A DNA stretch of 64,000 nucleotides from Mesostigma viride (GCA_009746045.1 RPFO01000022.1:2168680-2232679); one strand, 5' to 3'. Shown: positions 33,001-43,303, counted from the stretch's first letter. Made by a program: numbers and translations. The notes: generated by a model not told the origin, from the letters alone.

Positions 33001-34465
33001 GTGTGTACTCGCGGTGGCGGCGCGTGGCACGCTGTCGCCGGCGTGCCGATCTCACCCTGCCCCACGCGGTGTACGCTGGCCTAAGTGGGTATGGCAGCGG
33101 GAAAAGGGAGCGGTCCCGCTGGGATTCTATTTCCCTACTTGTTGAGCCTTGCTGAGCTTGTCCAAGAGGATGGCAGTTTGGAGAGCTGCCTTGACAGCCG
33201 GGGTGGCTGACAGTGCAGCCTCCTCCCCCAATGGCAGGAGGTGGCTGGCCACCTTCCACCCCCCCCCTCAGTGTGTACTCGCGGTGGCGGCGCGTGGCAC
33301 GCTGTCGCCGGCGTGCCGATCTCACCCTGCCCCACGCGGTGTACGCTGGCCTAAGTGGGTATGGCAGCGGGAAAAGGGAGCGGTCCCGCTGGGATTCTAT
33401 TTCCCTACTTGTTGAGCCTTGCTGAGCTTGTCCAAGAGGATGGCAGTTTGGAGAGCTGCCTTGACAGCCGGGGTGGCTGACAGTGCAGCCTCCTCCCCAA
33501 TGGCAGGAGGTGGCTGGCCACCTTCCACCCCCCCCTCCTTGCCCCTCCACCTGCAGCAAGGCCGCCACCACCCTCATTAGGTACTCCATGCCCACAAGCT
33601 CCCCGGCTGCTGAGCCCAGCTCCTTGAGAAGGGTGTCCATGGCCAATGCAATGTTCATGACAATTTTCCTGTTCTCCATGTTCCGCCAATTTCCAGGCTT
33701 TACCGTCATGACCCACGACCGGATTCCCATCCCATTGTCGCTGGCGTCCTCCAACACCCCCGGCAGCACCCGCTCCGAAACCCGATATTTCACGCTCTTG
33801 GCTCGGCTTGGCAGCGCCACCCCTTTCGAGGCCTTGAAGTGGCTTCCCGCCCCCTCCATTCCTCCCAGCGCTGCCTTCAAACCTTGCATGAATTTCTCGG
33901 CTGCGACCTCCCCCTCCTCGTCCTCCTCGTCGTCCTGATTTTCGGTTTCCGGAGGTGCCCCAACGAATGTCGCCAACCTCGCCCTCATTTCCTTTCCGAC
34001 AGCCCCCCCACCTGCCGAAACCTTGGCCGCGCCTTTCGGCTTGGCCATTTTTCGCTGCGCAGGTGTCGTTGGTGGCAGCGCCTGATCCTCCTCCTCGTCC
34101 GCCGCGAGATCTGCCACGGCCAGCAGTTTTGCCACCAACGTTCCGTTTGGGTCACGTGCGTCCAACACGTCGCCAACATCAACGTGATCGGCCAGCAACT
34201 GCACGACAGACTTCAGCTGGCTCGAGCTCCACGAGCTGGCGTCCGTCACCCAGTCCTCGGCACCGAAGACCTGCTCGACTGCCCCACCGCCTCTGCGGGG
34301 CTGATGCACTTGGCGAGCAGAGTGGCGAGCTGCTTCTTTTTGGCGCTGAAGGCGACTGGCGCGTGACTGGCGGCAGCAGCCCGCGGTGTGGGCGTCCCGT
34401 CCTCCCCGCGCGCTGCCTGCCCTCCTGTAGCTTTGCGCCCCTTCGGCATTGCTGCTCAGGGCCAA
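30005..34465 (-). CDS. DIRS/PAT polyprotein: gag-like, reverse transcriptase, RNase H, tyrosine recombinase
   Basis: A single 1486-codon frame. Residues 1 to about 560 are a gag-like basic region that includes an internal tandem duplication (about 310-490). Reverse transcriptase follows (about 600-900) with LRFIVNRKLGNLLWVDPP and the active-site TIDDLVAS near 825. RNase H lies at about 1050-1150 with VDSTAALGCLAKG and PADGVSRG. A 2A-like GIHPNPGP lies near 1173. The tyrosine recombinase occupies about 1180-1486 with catalytic Arg in RHYLRISEAL (about 1315), HGLRHGG (about 1414), RGRW and Tyr in AHYVGLHR (about 1449). In this class the recombinase joins a circular DNA copy to the chromosome instead of a DDE integrase. 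The frame looks whole. Confidence 0.9.
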   Translation of the reverse strand: MALSSNAEGAQSYRRAGSARGGRDAHTAGCCRQSRASRLQRQKEAARHSARQVHQPRRGGGAVEQVFGAEDWVTDASSWSSSQLKSVVQLLADHVDVGDVLDARDPNGTLVAKLLAVADLAADEEEDQALPPTTPAQRKMAKPKGAAKVSAGGGAVGKEMRARLATFVGAPPETENQDDEEDEEGEVAAEKFMQGLKAALGGMEGAGSHFKASKGVALPSRAKSVKYRVSERVLPGVLEDASDNGMGIRSWVMTVKPGNWRNMENRKIVMNIALAMDTLLKELGSAAGELVGMEYLMRVVAALLQVEGQGGGGGRWPATSCHWGGGCTVSHPGCQGSSPNCHPLGQAQQGSTSREIESQRDRSLFPLPYPLRPAYTAWGRVRSARRRQRATRRHREYTLRGGVEGGQPPPAIGGGGCTVSHPGCQGSSPNCHPLGQAQQGSTSREIESQRDRSLFPLPYPLRPAYTAWGRVRSARRRQRATRRHREYTLQCKVVRWLNWLWGGGQDPPPNPRGACSKGREEALARVKRHCTWHSRRVGGVATGQEQEGADAIYGKQNKYEQLRADAVSLPKAEVAGKARLLDLLAMRPSWREIYASEENCIKPAVVASAKYWNVPKPSRGCSMAEWGKLMSRAAGVGMVAFRERRPKWVDGCFGVAKGVGELRFIVNRKLGNLLWVDPPKILLPHLGILVEVYIKGWCYCAKSDLVSYYYSIEVPEWWWDYQGLPSVWSTSVGLAGPRRKVWPVLKVLAMGHSHAVALGEAIHEMVLYMTGALDPRRQVNYLSSAGELTLVRDECGQPLRLAIEYKEERAGELQIDLENPPAPMLSITIDDLVASNGRTCEAVNQLITRAIEEGYLPNNLVPSKEKTKMASLEGDELEALGVVHRRNGVLEPTVKQLNLVIAHTQAILTRGRATAEGLAAVLGRWLWLQMLSRSCLSIWQQCFKFISLQGWGQRSWVLWAGVREELECALALAPMLRVDRSAPLAREVVASDASTYGQGVVYATMEPGDVTELARAREVRGYPTLLIPSEVAYAGPRPLSARAQQAITSQQWRVGVRSRWRDPGMHINEKEVRAAVKGVERSARSLANRGKRVVRLVDSTAALGCLAKGRSSSHKLNKQCRRLCALTLATGSRSQWVWTPSALQPADGVSRGQSMATFLAGWVRDLTAEGIHPNPGPPAPVSYLPLLEGKVKPATLLAYRRGLDSLLTWWEAGGRADGSSSRADTLEETFCAYVAWAHFRGYSRQVCVNALMGLQLYYPGMVKRWDLARGVLAGWKTLVPPRAPPPIPWEAAFALASTMVMQGQRLAGLLVVIVFRHYLRISEALNLRVGHVRLQPDVRLGPAQRGALLLRSTKTSKGKTQSVVVEDVMSETILRHCIAGKHAWEAVFPFTYPQFRRIWQAASQALGVAQIFTIHGLRHGGATHDFLAGRSMGDIQGRGRWLSSSTVAHYVGLHRSLEVQLPEVILRAMAACPPRAWRAILKLPST
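33001..33540 (-). repeat. 270-bp tandem duplication inside the DIRS element 1 coding region
   Basis: GTGTGTACTCGCGGTGGCGG starts at 33,001 and again at 33,271, and the following ~260 bp are near-identical. The unit is a multiple of 3, so the frame is kept and about 90 residues are repeated. Confidence 0.93.
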
Positions 34466-34540
34466 AAATGGCTCCGACAGTACAGGTTCGTCAAACCAGA
34501 GGTTCGTTTCCCCTGGCTTGCTGTCGCCGCCCTCGATCGT

Positions 34541-34974
34541 GAAAAGAAAAGAGGCCGACCTTAGCTAGGTGGGTTTGTTTTTGTCCTTTTTTGCGTGTCA
34601 TGCGGCCTTGGCCCGGACGGCATTTTTTCGCCACGCAAATGTTGCGTCTGAACAAATGACGCAATGTGGCGTTCTAATTGCCGGCAGCTTACGTAAGGCT
34701 GCCGGGGCTATTAGGTCACATATTGCGTGAGAGAAAGAATCTAGATCTAGTTAATCACTACGCCATGAGCCAAGAAAACTAGACAGTGGCAGGTTTATAT
34801 CTCAACGTAGCTCCTGCCACCTGGCCAAGAAAAACTGGCCAAAGCTTTGGCCACGACTGATCCGGATCAGGCCGCACCGGCCTCAAAAGGTATGTCACGT
34901 GAACCCAATAACCTAGCTATAGCGGCTACCCTTCCATCTCACTATAAAGAAACTATGTTCAGAGAACCACGATT
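34541..34974 (-). repeat. DIRS element 1, split repeat A1
   Basis: 434-bp 5' terminal repeat in element orientation, immediately upstream of the coding region. It probably carries the promoter. It contains palindromic TGATCCGGATCA and CTTACGTAAG. Confidence 0.93.
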
Positions 34975-36038
34975 ACATCACTATTGATGTGTGATCACAA
35001 GGGCGCGGGTCGATACCGTGGTGATTTTGACGGCCTTGAGGCCCCCTTGAGCTCCCTACCTAGGTTTTTGTATGGTCTGCACTTGATGTAATTATATTGA
35101 TAATTAATCAAAGAACAAAAGAGTATGTCGGAGTTGAGTAACTCTAGAGCCCTAGGATCTGGCTCTAACTAAGTTCCCCATGTCCGTCCGCACGCCCTCC
35201 GGGTGGTCCCACGCGGAATGGGGTAGATTTTTGCAAGAAAAAATGCTAATTTCAATCGTCCGAAAACCGGACATTGCGCCGAAATTCTTGCCGAAAATTT
35301 GGCAGCCGAGCGAATTTTCCGCCGGACGGACTTTGCGCCGAAATTTTTTGTCTGCCGTGCTTCGAACTCAACCGACTCCTGCTGTTGCGTGAACTTTGTC
35401 CGATGCCTGCAGGCCACGCACGAATTTTGCGACCGGAATATTTCGACTAGACAAGTTTATCGACGACCTACATCGATCTATTGCCACTTTTGAAGTCCTT
35501 GGCCTGCTAGCAGCTTTTGATTATCAATGCCGGGAACAAAATCGCCGAAATGTTTTATTGAATCGGTATATATATGTGCCTCGACCTCGAGGGTCAGACC
35601 GCCCCGTGGTCGGCCCGCACGTGGTCCTCGTATTGGCGGCAGCGTCTGTCACTCGCCCTCACTCGCACCGTGGCTGATGTGTTATTCCGCCGCACCCGGG
35701 CCGACTTTGTCGCGACCCACGCGGTCTAGATTCCTTCCAGGCCTGCATGGTGGGCCGGCAGCGCTGTTGCTGCGTGTAGTTTTGTGATGTATAGTTAGTT
35801 GTACCTTGTGCCGCTGGCGTGATCCTTGGATGTCTGTGTCAGATTACTATTAATTTCTTCAGGGTTATTCTCCCAGTCATCGGTTTTTTCCTTATGTTGC
35901 ATGCCTATCTCACCTTCGTAATCTATCATTCTCAATGAATATATATGTGCACATGTCCGTAATTTTATCATTCTCAATGAATATATATGTGCACATAAAG
36001 TCGACATTGTCGAGTATTTGACAACTTAGGCATTGCGC
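34975..36038. other. No gene recognised; contains the right 65-bp direct repeat
   Basis: The sequence right after the DIRS element leads at 35,133 into the second copy of the 65-bp repeat seen at 28,431. At about 35,930-36,000 a 35-bp unit (ATTCTCAATGAATATATATG) is duplicated. No coding sequence is recognised. Confidence 0.5.
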
Positions 36039-36293
36039 CTAGAAAAAGGTGCCCCATCCGTCGATGTCGAAATCGCCGAAGGAGTACACTATCTGGTACA
36101 GGTCTCCCCTGTAGTTGGGAGGCTCGCCTGTATACATTTTGGTGTTCCACTTGGCCCCGCCGTTCTCCGCAGCAGCCAGGAACTCCTGCTGAGCCTCAGC
36201 CCTCAGGCGCATCATTGGTACATTGGGAGAGCCCGGAATTTCCGTGCTCTCCACCACCACGCTCGCCTGATCAAAACGGTATGAAAGTGCCAA
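36039..36293 (-). CDS. Unidentified C-terminal exon candidate
   Basis: The minus-strand frame reads VVVESTEIPGSPNVPMMRLR, then AENGGAKWNTKMYTGEPPNY and a final YQIVYSFGDFDIDGWGTFF before the stop. Composition is typical of a folded protein. A likely acceptor (TTTTGATCAG before GCGAGCG) lies at about 36,270, so this may be the last exon of a gene whose other exons are not seen. No family is recognised. Confidence 0.35.
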   Translation of the reverse strand: MALSYRFDQASVVVESTEIPGSPNVPMMRLRAEAQQEFLAAAENGGAKWNTKMYTGEPPNYRGDLYQIVYSFGDFDIDGWGTFF

Positions 36294-36535
36294 AAACCTA
36301 CCTTATAAGCCCTACATGGAACAGATTAAGTCCAAACATGCTAGATATACTTTTTTTCGGCAACGAAAATGGCTGACGGCGGTATGGCTGACGGCGGAGT
36401 TCAGATCTTTTGCATCTGAGCCCCAAATTCGGTCAGACCACTCGCATTCGATGCGCTTTTTTGAGACGCACCCGCCAGTATAATCGGTTACGGCTGAAAC
36501 GCAGTATTGCGGAAGTTATCACGTGACAGGCAGCT

Positions 36536-37899
36536 ATGACGACCTCTAAAGCAAAACGGGGTTTGGAAAAGGAGCTTACCGGCTCCCAGCCCAACCCGCT
36601 CGCCATCGTTCTTGCCCAGCCGCCTGGGCTCGCCAACCCACCGCCAGCAGCCCCATCGCCCAGCGCCTCGCCTGAGCCCAAGAAACCCTGCCACGCTCGC
36701 ACCTGGAGCAAGTTCCTCCCCGGCGACCGACGCTTCGGCTGGACCGTGTGGCAAGAATTGTCGCCGCAGGAATGCATTGAGGTTCTCCAGTTCCTCGAAC
36801 AGGAGCGGAAGCTCTTCGTGCCCAAGGGGGGGCGGCTATCGACTACAATGGAGACATGTCCTGGCTCTATGCTTTGGACGAAGTACAACAACGCCTGATT
36901 ATCTTGACCAGCCAATTCCAGAGCCACCTCTCCGACCTCACCCGCACGCTCCGCACCCCAGCCCCCGCACAGCCGGCAGCCCCATCGGCTTCCTCCCTCT
37001 GCAAGGATGACCTCCGCGCAGTGCTGGAGGAGCACGTGACCTGGCCGCTGGCCGAGCAGCTGACATCGCTGAACACCACGCTCAACAAGGTCGAGGCCCG
37101 GGTCTCCAACGTGGAAACCAAGGTCGTCCACAAGCTCCAACCCCAGTTCACGGCTCTACACACCGCGGAGCAGGCTTCGGAAAAGCATGCTACACTTGTC
37201 TCTCGCCTTAACCAGGTGGAGGGAAAGTGTGGCGTGCTCCTGAAGAAGCTTGAGGCCATCACCGCCCACACCGAGGCCCTGGCCACACAGGTCCCCAAGA
37301 TAGCGGAGCAGACGGCCACCATTGCATCCCAGCCACCCCGGCAGGATGCTGGCGACCTCCCGCCGCTCTCCTACGCGGACCTGCTGCGGTCAGCGACCGC
37401 CTCCACCACCGACGCCATCGCCACAAAGCTCCAGGAGCTGGAGAACCACCGCCAGGCCCAGCAACGGGAGGTCACCGACCGCGCTCGCCGCGAGTGCCGA
37501 GTGGTGCTACGTCGCTTCCCCCAGAAGCCAGGTGAGACGTCAACCTCTCTTGCTGACGAGCTCAAGAACCAGCTTCTTACCCTCATGGGCCTGGTAGGTG
37601 AGGTAGCACTGAGCGGGTGCCACCGCCTTCCCCACTCACGGGACAAGGCGGCTCCCCCACCAGTCCTCCTCACCTTCCCCTCCCCTGAGGATAAGCAGCG
37701 GTTCCTCTCTCGTCGCAAGCGGTTGCACGACCTCACCTGGACGCTGGATGACGACCTCACCCCCGCTCAGCAACAGCAGCGACGCGACCTGTGGCCGGAA
37801 TACCTCCGCCATAAGCAGGACCCCCAGAAGCCCAAGGTGTACTGGAGGGGCGGGGACCTGATGATCAACCACAAGATGTGGACGCCCCCAGCGGGCTAG
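36536..37899 (+). pseudogene. LINE ORF1 (RNA-binding chaperone), one frame change
   Basis: The protein begins MTTSKAKRGLEKELTG. A Pro-rich part leads into PKKPCHARTWSKFLPGDRRF, a long coiled coil (QLTSLNTTLNKVEARVSNVE and following repeats), an RRM-like domain (ECRVVLRRFPQKPGE, then LLTLMGLVGEVALSGCHRLP), and a C-terminal domain with PPVLLTFPSPEDKQRFLSRR, WTLDDDLTP and VYWRGGDLMINHKMW. This is the layout of L1-type ORF1, which trimerises by its coiled coil and binds element RNA. The frame shifts by one at a run of seven G near 36,830: the first frame ends soon after and the second continues AAIDYNGDMSWLYALDEVQQ. Otherwise it looks full length (about 450 residues). No ORF2 follows. Confidence 0.8.
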
Positions 37900-38410
37900 A
37901 ATAGCAATAGCCCTAGATTGTAACCCTTGGCGTCACTGCCGCTAAGGCAGCCATGCCTAGACTATTTGCCTAGCTGTGCCAACACACCTAGTCACGTGCC
38001 GCCAACGCACGGTCCACCACCAGCCATAGCCTAGTACAGCCATGCTACGCCCTGGCTATGTTTAGCCAAGCCATGCCTATAATGGGACCCCCCCATGGAT
38101 GTTGCATTAAGAATTTAGCCATGCTATGCCATGCAGAGAGATGCTCTCTGTCGAGCAGCCATGTCCTAGCTCTTGTATAGCCATGCTGATCTTCCTCCCT
38201 CACAGGCATGCTCCCCCCCTTACCCGGGCATAGCGTGATAGACCATGAGGGTGCAGGTGCCCTGGTGCACCTAGAGCAAGGGTAGCTTACATTCCCACCC
38301 TTGCATGAAGTAGCCTAGGATGTATTAAAAGCCATATGCCCCTTCTCAGGGATATGCGCTACATTGACTCCCAACGGAGCGATGTTGATAATTAATTAAT
38401 TAATTAATGC
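37900..38410 (+). mobile_element. LINE 3' UTR and TTAAT tail
   Basis: The noncoding stretch after ORF1 carries the family 3' UTR blocks, then ACTCCCAACGGAGCGATGTT and a tail GATAATTAATTAATTAATTA. ORF2 is missing between ORF1 and this 3' UTR, so the copy is internally deleted or belongs to an ORF1-only derivative. Confidence 0.75.
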
Positions 38411-38639
38411 TAGATATGTGCAGGCAGCATGTTTGGGACACCAATAGAAGGAATTGAACTTTCCAGATTTTTCTGACCTCGGTTGGTCTATTTTTGGCAC
38501 ATCTATTTTTAGCAAAATTTCAGGTTTTATAATAAACAAATCCCGTATAATATGCAAATAAAGAGCTCCTGGCCTGGCTGCATGCTTGCAAGGAGACTGA
38601 TGCTTATGACTACCAACTGTGCACCAGGTCCCATGGTCA

Positions 38640-39350
38640 TCTGACCCCATTTAGTGACAAACTGCCACCAAATGCTAGCAAAAAGCGCGTTTTTCACGTT
38701 TTTCATCAATTCATGTTGCAGTTTCCATACAAGATGTGCCCAGTTGAGGCTGGATCTCTGCATGCATGCTAAACAACATTATTTTAGACATTGTGAAAAA
38801 ATTCAGGTCCTTAACACTTCGTTTGGTAACATTTTGCTGACAAATGCTAGCAAAAACGCACGTTTTTCACCTTTTTCACCACAACTCATTGCAGTTTTCA
38901 TAGAAGGTGTAAACAATTGAGGCTGGAAATTTGCAGGCGGGCTTGAAATTGCTAGTTTAGCCAATGCACAAAAATCCAGGTCAACCAGGTGTCATTTGAT
39001 GGCAGTTTGTCAGCAAATGTTACCTAAAGTGCGCGATTTTCGCCTTTTTCCCCACAGTTCATTGCAGTTTTCATAGAAGGTGTGAACAATTGAGGCTGGA
39101 AATTTGCAGGCAGACTTAAAATCGCTAGTTTAGCCAATGCACAAAAATCCAGGTCAACCAGGTGTCATTTAGTGGCAGTTTGTAAGCAAATGTTACCAAA
39201 AGTGCGCGATTTTCGCCATTTTCACCACAACTCATTGCAGTTTTCATAGAAGGTGTGCTCAGTTGAGGTTGGAACTTTGCAGGCAGGCTTTAAATCGCTA
39301 GTTGAGACAATGCACAAAAATCCAGGTCAATCAGGTGTCATTTGGTTGAG
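38640..39350. repeat. 173-bp tandem repeat, about four copies
   Basis: The GCAGTTTTCATAGAAGGTGT block (or its variant) occurs at about 38,718, 38,891, 39,064 and 39,237, always 173 bp apart. Copies diverge at many positions, the first most. Confidence 0.88.
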
Positions 39351-41131
39351 TAATACATGCAATACATGTCAGTTTTGGTTCTAAGACGCTCACTGATTGA
39401 GCAAACCTCCTATGTAAGTGAAATATGGCAAACTCCCATTTATATGGCTTGATAACTATAAAATCCTTTCATCCATTATGTAATACGACTTTTGTGACAT
39501 ACAAATAAAATTTTGTTCATCTAAACATTGGCTGGACCCAGCTGGCTATATGCCCAAGTGGCCACGCTGAGGCGATTCCTATTGAGGGGCTTGCTGAAAA
39601 TACCACTCGCGGCTGTCACAGGGGCTAGAAGGTCTATTCTACACCCACAGCATGCAAAGTAGACCTAAACCCAACCTGGATATGCAGCAATCATCACGTA
39701 CCAGCCGTGAGGGTTGAAAGTCACTCGGCAGGCGGCATGGCGACGATGCGTTTGCGCACCTTTGTTGTGGAGTCGTTAAGTGTAAGTAGTGGTATATCCC
39801 TTGACAAGGCCTGCCTGACCTTGTCACACCTCATCCCCCATTCCTCAACTTGCATACCTCATGCTCCTGCCTAGACTCTCAGCCTGGGCCTGCCTTGCTG
39901 GCCACGCAGCTTCCATGTTGGACGTCCAACTTCTCAGCCAGCATGGTGGCCTTGAGTAGCCACTGACAAATCAAGCCCCGCCCCCTGTTGCTGCATCCTC
40001 AAGGTTTTCCCTAAGCAACTAAATAAACTTGGCCACTATCATACCTAGCATGAAGTGACCACTGCACAATATCAGTCAGCTGCATGCCTGGCCACAGGCG
40101 TACCACAGTCCACATTAACACATGCTGCATGAGGCCAACTCTCCATATTAGCCCTTTCTCATTGTGGTCTTGCTCTTGCTCTTGCCCTTGCACTTGCACT
40201 TGCGCTTGCCAACTGTCAGTCATCCTTGTACCTTGTGCCATGCTTCTCCCAGCCATCCTTGACTGTCTCCCCAACTACTGCACTTCCTCAGCTTAACTGT
40301 CAAACTAGGTCGTGCCTCATCCCATCTCCCATTGCCGTAAGGACCCGAAGTTTGCATGGCTTGCATCTCAGCAATGGTTCGTATGTGTGCCTGTCTTTCT
40401 GGGTGAGTGGCAGTGGCCTTGGAGTAAGAGGCGTTGAGCATGTGCATGTGTCTGTGGTTCTCTTGGCAATTGAACCCTTGCACCCCTGGCATTGTGGATG
40501 TATGGCCATGCACACTGCCGTAATGTCGCCAAAATTCTGCCAACATGCATCATAGGAAAATCAGGAGTTGCTGGTAGGCCACAAGAAATGAGAAACCAAG
40601 TTGCACATACCTATCTGAAGGGCAGGTTTTGGGTTTCTTCATTGGCGCCGTGGTGGCAGCGTGCGTAGCAATTGGCTCATTTACCCGTGCCCTTCGCCAG
40701 CACGCACAGCCTGAACTGCATGAACGTTGGTGTCCATGATGACGCCCTCTGCTCGAGATGATCATCAGTCATGGTGTCACCGTGGGTGATGAAGGCAGCT
40801 TGGGTGCTGGCATGGAAGGCATCATGTGCACTAGGCCGCCATGTGGCCGCAGCACAGGTAGCAGACCTAGCCCAGCAATTGACTCTCTCCCTGCTCTCAT
40901 GGCATCACACCCGCTCTACAAACCATGATGAATAGTTTTCATGTACAGGCATGTCCTACACATGCGTCATGCAGGGTAGATGCTTTGTTGATGCGTAAGA
41001 GAAATGGCGTGCATGTATGCAATGGGTTGGATGAACTCATCAAAGCACGCGCTGCCAGCAACCATCAAAGGAGGCCACCCATACCTCTGGGGTTGCCATC
41101 AACATTCTTTCATTTCTTTGCCACTTAAGGG
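39351..41131. other. No gene recognised
   Basis: Unique-looking sequence without a convincing coding frame. A short CTTGC hexamer run (CTTGCTCTTGCTCTTGCCC and on) lies at 40,169-40,210. Confidence 0.5.
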
Positions 41132-41491
41132 TCAGCCATGCCATGCAAGAAAACTGCCCATATTTTGTACCACGCACAACCATATATAACAAAGCAGCAG
41201 CTTTGTTATCCATAGCCTTGACTGCGTCGACATCAATGTTGTCATCGCGGCGGCAATGGCCAGCCAGCCGGCAATATAGCTTGCACGCAACCCAGCACGG
41301 CCTCTCCCTAACATCCGTGTGAAGAATTGCTTCTTGATATCCCTAGTCTCTAAACTAGGCTGCACAATGTCGCTCGTGTGAGGAAACAGCTCGCCATCAA
41401 ACTGTCGCTCGCTGAATGGCGCACTTCCCGTAAAATAGGAGTACGATGACACAAAGGGACTCGGAAGACGGGGAACTGGTACAACATTCAT
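41132..41491 (-). CDS. Unidentified 119-codon open frame, doubtful
   Basis: The frame reads MNVVPVPRLPSPFVSSYSYF and later YIAGWLAIAAAMTTLMSTQS followed by a hydrophobic ITKLLLCYIWLCVV, so one or two membrane segments are possible. No family is recognised and no splice context is clear. Confidence 0.2.
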   Translation of the reverse strand: MNVVPVPRLPSPFVSSYSYFTGSAPFSERQFDGELFPHTSDIVQPSLETRDIKKQFFTRMLGRGRAGLRASYIAGWLAIAAAMTTLMSTQSRLWITKLLLCYIWLCVVQNMGSFLAWHG

Positions 41492-42100
41492 CCGCGAAAG
41501 GCCAGGGCTTCGTCAAGGAGTAAATTGGCACCTAGATATGAATATGAGAACGTACCGGCGGTACCGCTAGTCGATAACCATGACCCTCTTGCATTTGAGG
41601 TCGGTTTCGCACACCCCGCAGCAGAAATTCGTTGCGGCATGCACCTGCTGGCATGCAGGTTGTGCATGTCGGGAGGTTAATAACAACCCCGACGCCGTGG
41701 GCGTCGTTAGTGCCAAGAAAGCCTGCATTAATTAAACATGACGTTTGGGGCAAACGCGAATATATATGGATTATCGGTTTGCCAAGCCTGACGCAGCCTT
41801 GAAATTGGTCGGAAATATGCGGTAGCTCGGGAAAAAAAATTGCAGCGGTATTGAAAAAAGTCGTTCGGTCAAAGTCTTTAGAATTAAAAAATGCGTCACG
41901 TTTATGATCATAAACTCGATCTTAGGGCGCACTTCATCGGGAAATTGTTTTGCTGCAGTCAGGTGGGGTCGCGAGAAAATCTGCGACCAAACAGGCACCC
42001 ACCTGTGAATGACGCAATATGCTGTTCGATTCCGCAAAGTTTCTGCCGAAAAAAAATACTGGTGGACCAAATAACTCCTTAGGAGGATGAGCGTAAAATT

Positions 42101-42499
42101 TCAGCCTTGATAATGCCTTTTTACGCGCTCAACATCGCCTGCCAGACCGCCATGCCTGTCGCCCGGAATTCGGTCACCGTCGTGCACCCGCACACCAAAA
42201 TTTGCATTTGGCGCCACTTTTCGGGTACCGCTTACGAGGTCGGACTTTGGCGCGGTACCGTTGTGATTGTCAGGCACGCATTGGTAAGCAGGGTTCAAAT
42301 CTGAATCGGGTGGCACCAGATCGATCATGCCATTGCCGAACGCAATGACACCTGCACCCCACTGTGCAGAAGGTCCGAGCAACTCTACATAAATTCTGAT
42401 GTTTGCAGCGTGCTCATTTTTGTCAACTGCATCACATAGGTATGCTGAGAACCGAAAATATCGCTCTGCTCCATTTGTGACAGTGTTAAATTTCGGCAA
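42101..42499 (-). CDS. Unidentified open frame, possible exon
   Basis: The 132-codon frame includes RIYVELLGPSAQWGAGVIAF and GNGMIDLVPPDSDLNPAYQC. The composition is protein-like, but no domain is recognised. It lies between unannotated stretches and no partner exon is identified. Confidence 0.25.
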   Translation of the reverse strand: MPKFNTVTNGAERYFRFSAYLCDAVDKNEHAANIRIYVELLGPSAQWGAGVIAFGNGMIDLVPPDSDLNPAYQCVPDNHNGTAPKSDLVSGTRKVAPNANFGVRVHDGDRIPGDRHGGLAGDVERVKRHYQG

Positions 42500-42795
42500 G
42501 CTTGGCTGCTTGCAATCGACAGGAAATTAGTGACCCCGACAGCCAGACGCGCAAGGGTTATCACTGCAGGTAGAACCCAAAATTTGTCGATAAGGAGTAA
42601 TGGAAGGGCACGACCACCAGTCACTACTATTCGCTTCACCTGACACCTTTTTTCAGCTTCCGGTTAAAATTCAGCAAGAGCAGCGGCGATTAGATACTAG
42701 ATATTGCGTTATTGGTTCGTACCGTACCCAGACAAAAATGTCAGTGACGCAATCGTACTAGGCGGAATGACGCCTGTGCCCGCGGCAAATGAGTA

Positions 42796-43015
42796 TTTAT
42801 TGCTCCAACCCCACAAAAAACTTGTTCCGGAGCTGTTCGAAGCGAAGAGCACTGCCAGGGATCGGACCCGAGCCAGATTTGAGTGCGGAACATGATGGCT
42901 GGCCTACCTCACTCCGAACATCAATGTGGACCCGGGTTCGAATCCTGTCATTGCTATTCGATCTCTTCAAACAGCTAGTTCCGGAACGATTTTTTTGTGG
43001 GGGTGGAGCAATAAA
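42796..43015. mobile_element. Foldback (MITE-like) element, about 220 bp
   Basis: The left arm TTTATTGCTCCAACCCCACA to GTTCGAAG (42,796-42,843) pairs with the reverse complement of 42,964-43,015. The inverted similarity continues inward through ATCGGACCCGAGCC and GACCCGGGTTCGAATCCTG, so almost the whole element is one imperfect palindrome centred near 42,905. The inner motif resembles a tRNA T-arm. Confidence 0.65.
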
Positions 43016-43303
43016 TTCTCGACATTTGCAGAAACAAATGTCGAATAGATTGTGCAAAAAAATATCGAAATCCTTATCATTATTTAAATATACAGCATAC
43101 AAATATGTTGCAGTAAAAAATAACTGTTAACTAAAGGCCGCAAAAAATTATCAACTATCCTTAAACTTGACCACAGGAGGATCTCGAAAAATATAAACAA
43201 TATATGCGGGCACCTTTTTACACCCTACTGAAGTCCCACTATATAGATAATACAAGCCGAAACTAGGGCGTCGTCTACCCGCAGCGAGACCCCAATTTCT
43301 AGT
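43016..43303. other. No gene recognised
   Basis: AT-rich spacer between the foldback element and the TTAA-flanked transposon. Confidence 0.5.

Larger units (their letters stand above)
29294..34974 (-). mobile_element. DIRS/PAT-type tyrosine-recombinase retrotransposon 1
   Basis: Minus-strand element with split direct repeats in the order A1 (34,541-34,974), coding region, B1 (29,798-29,932), A2 (29,364-29,797), B2 (29,294-29,338). This A-ORF-B-A-B plan is that of PAT, Ngaro and the Volvox and Chlamydomonas DIRS-like elements. A1 and A2 are 434 bp each and nearly identical, so the insertion looks recent. B2 is shorter than B1. The coding region reads as one open frame through all domains and looks whole. 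The right junction is GATT followed by ACATCAC. No target duplication is expected for this class. Confidence 0.92.

Noticed and set aside
40169-40210. CTTGC hexamer run as a functional repeat
   Set aside because: Too short and isolated to interpret.
42900-42960. tRNA gene around GGGTTCGAATCC
   Set aside because: No matching acceptor stem or anticodon arm can be drawn. It is part of the foldback element.
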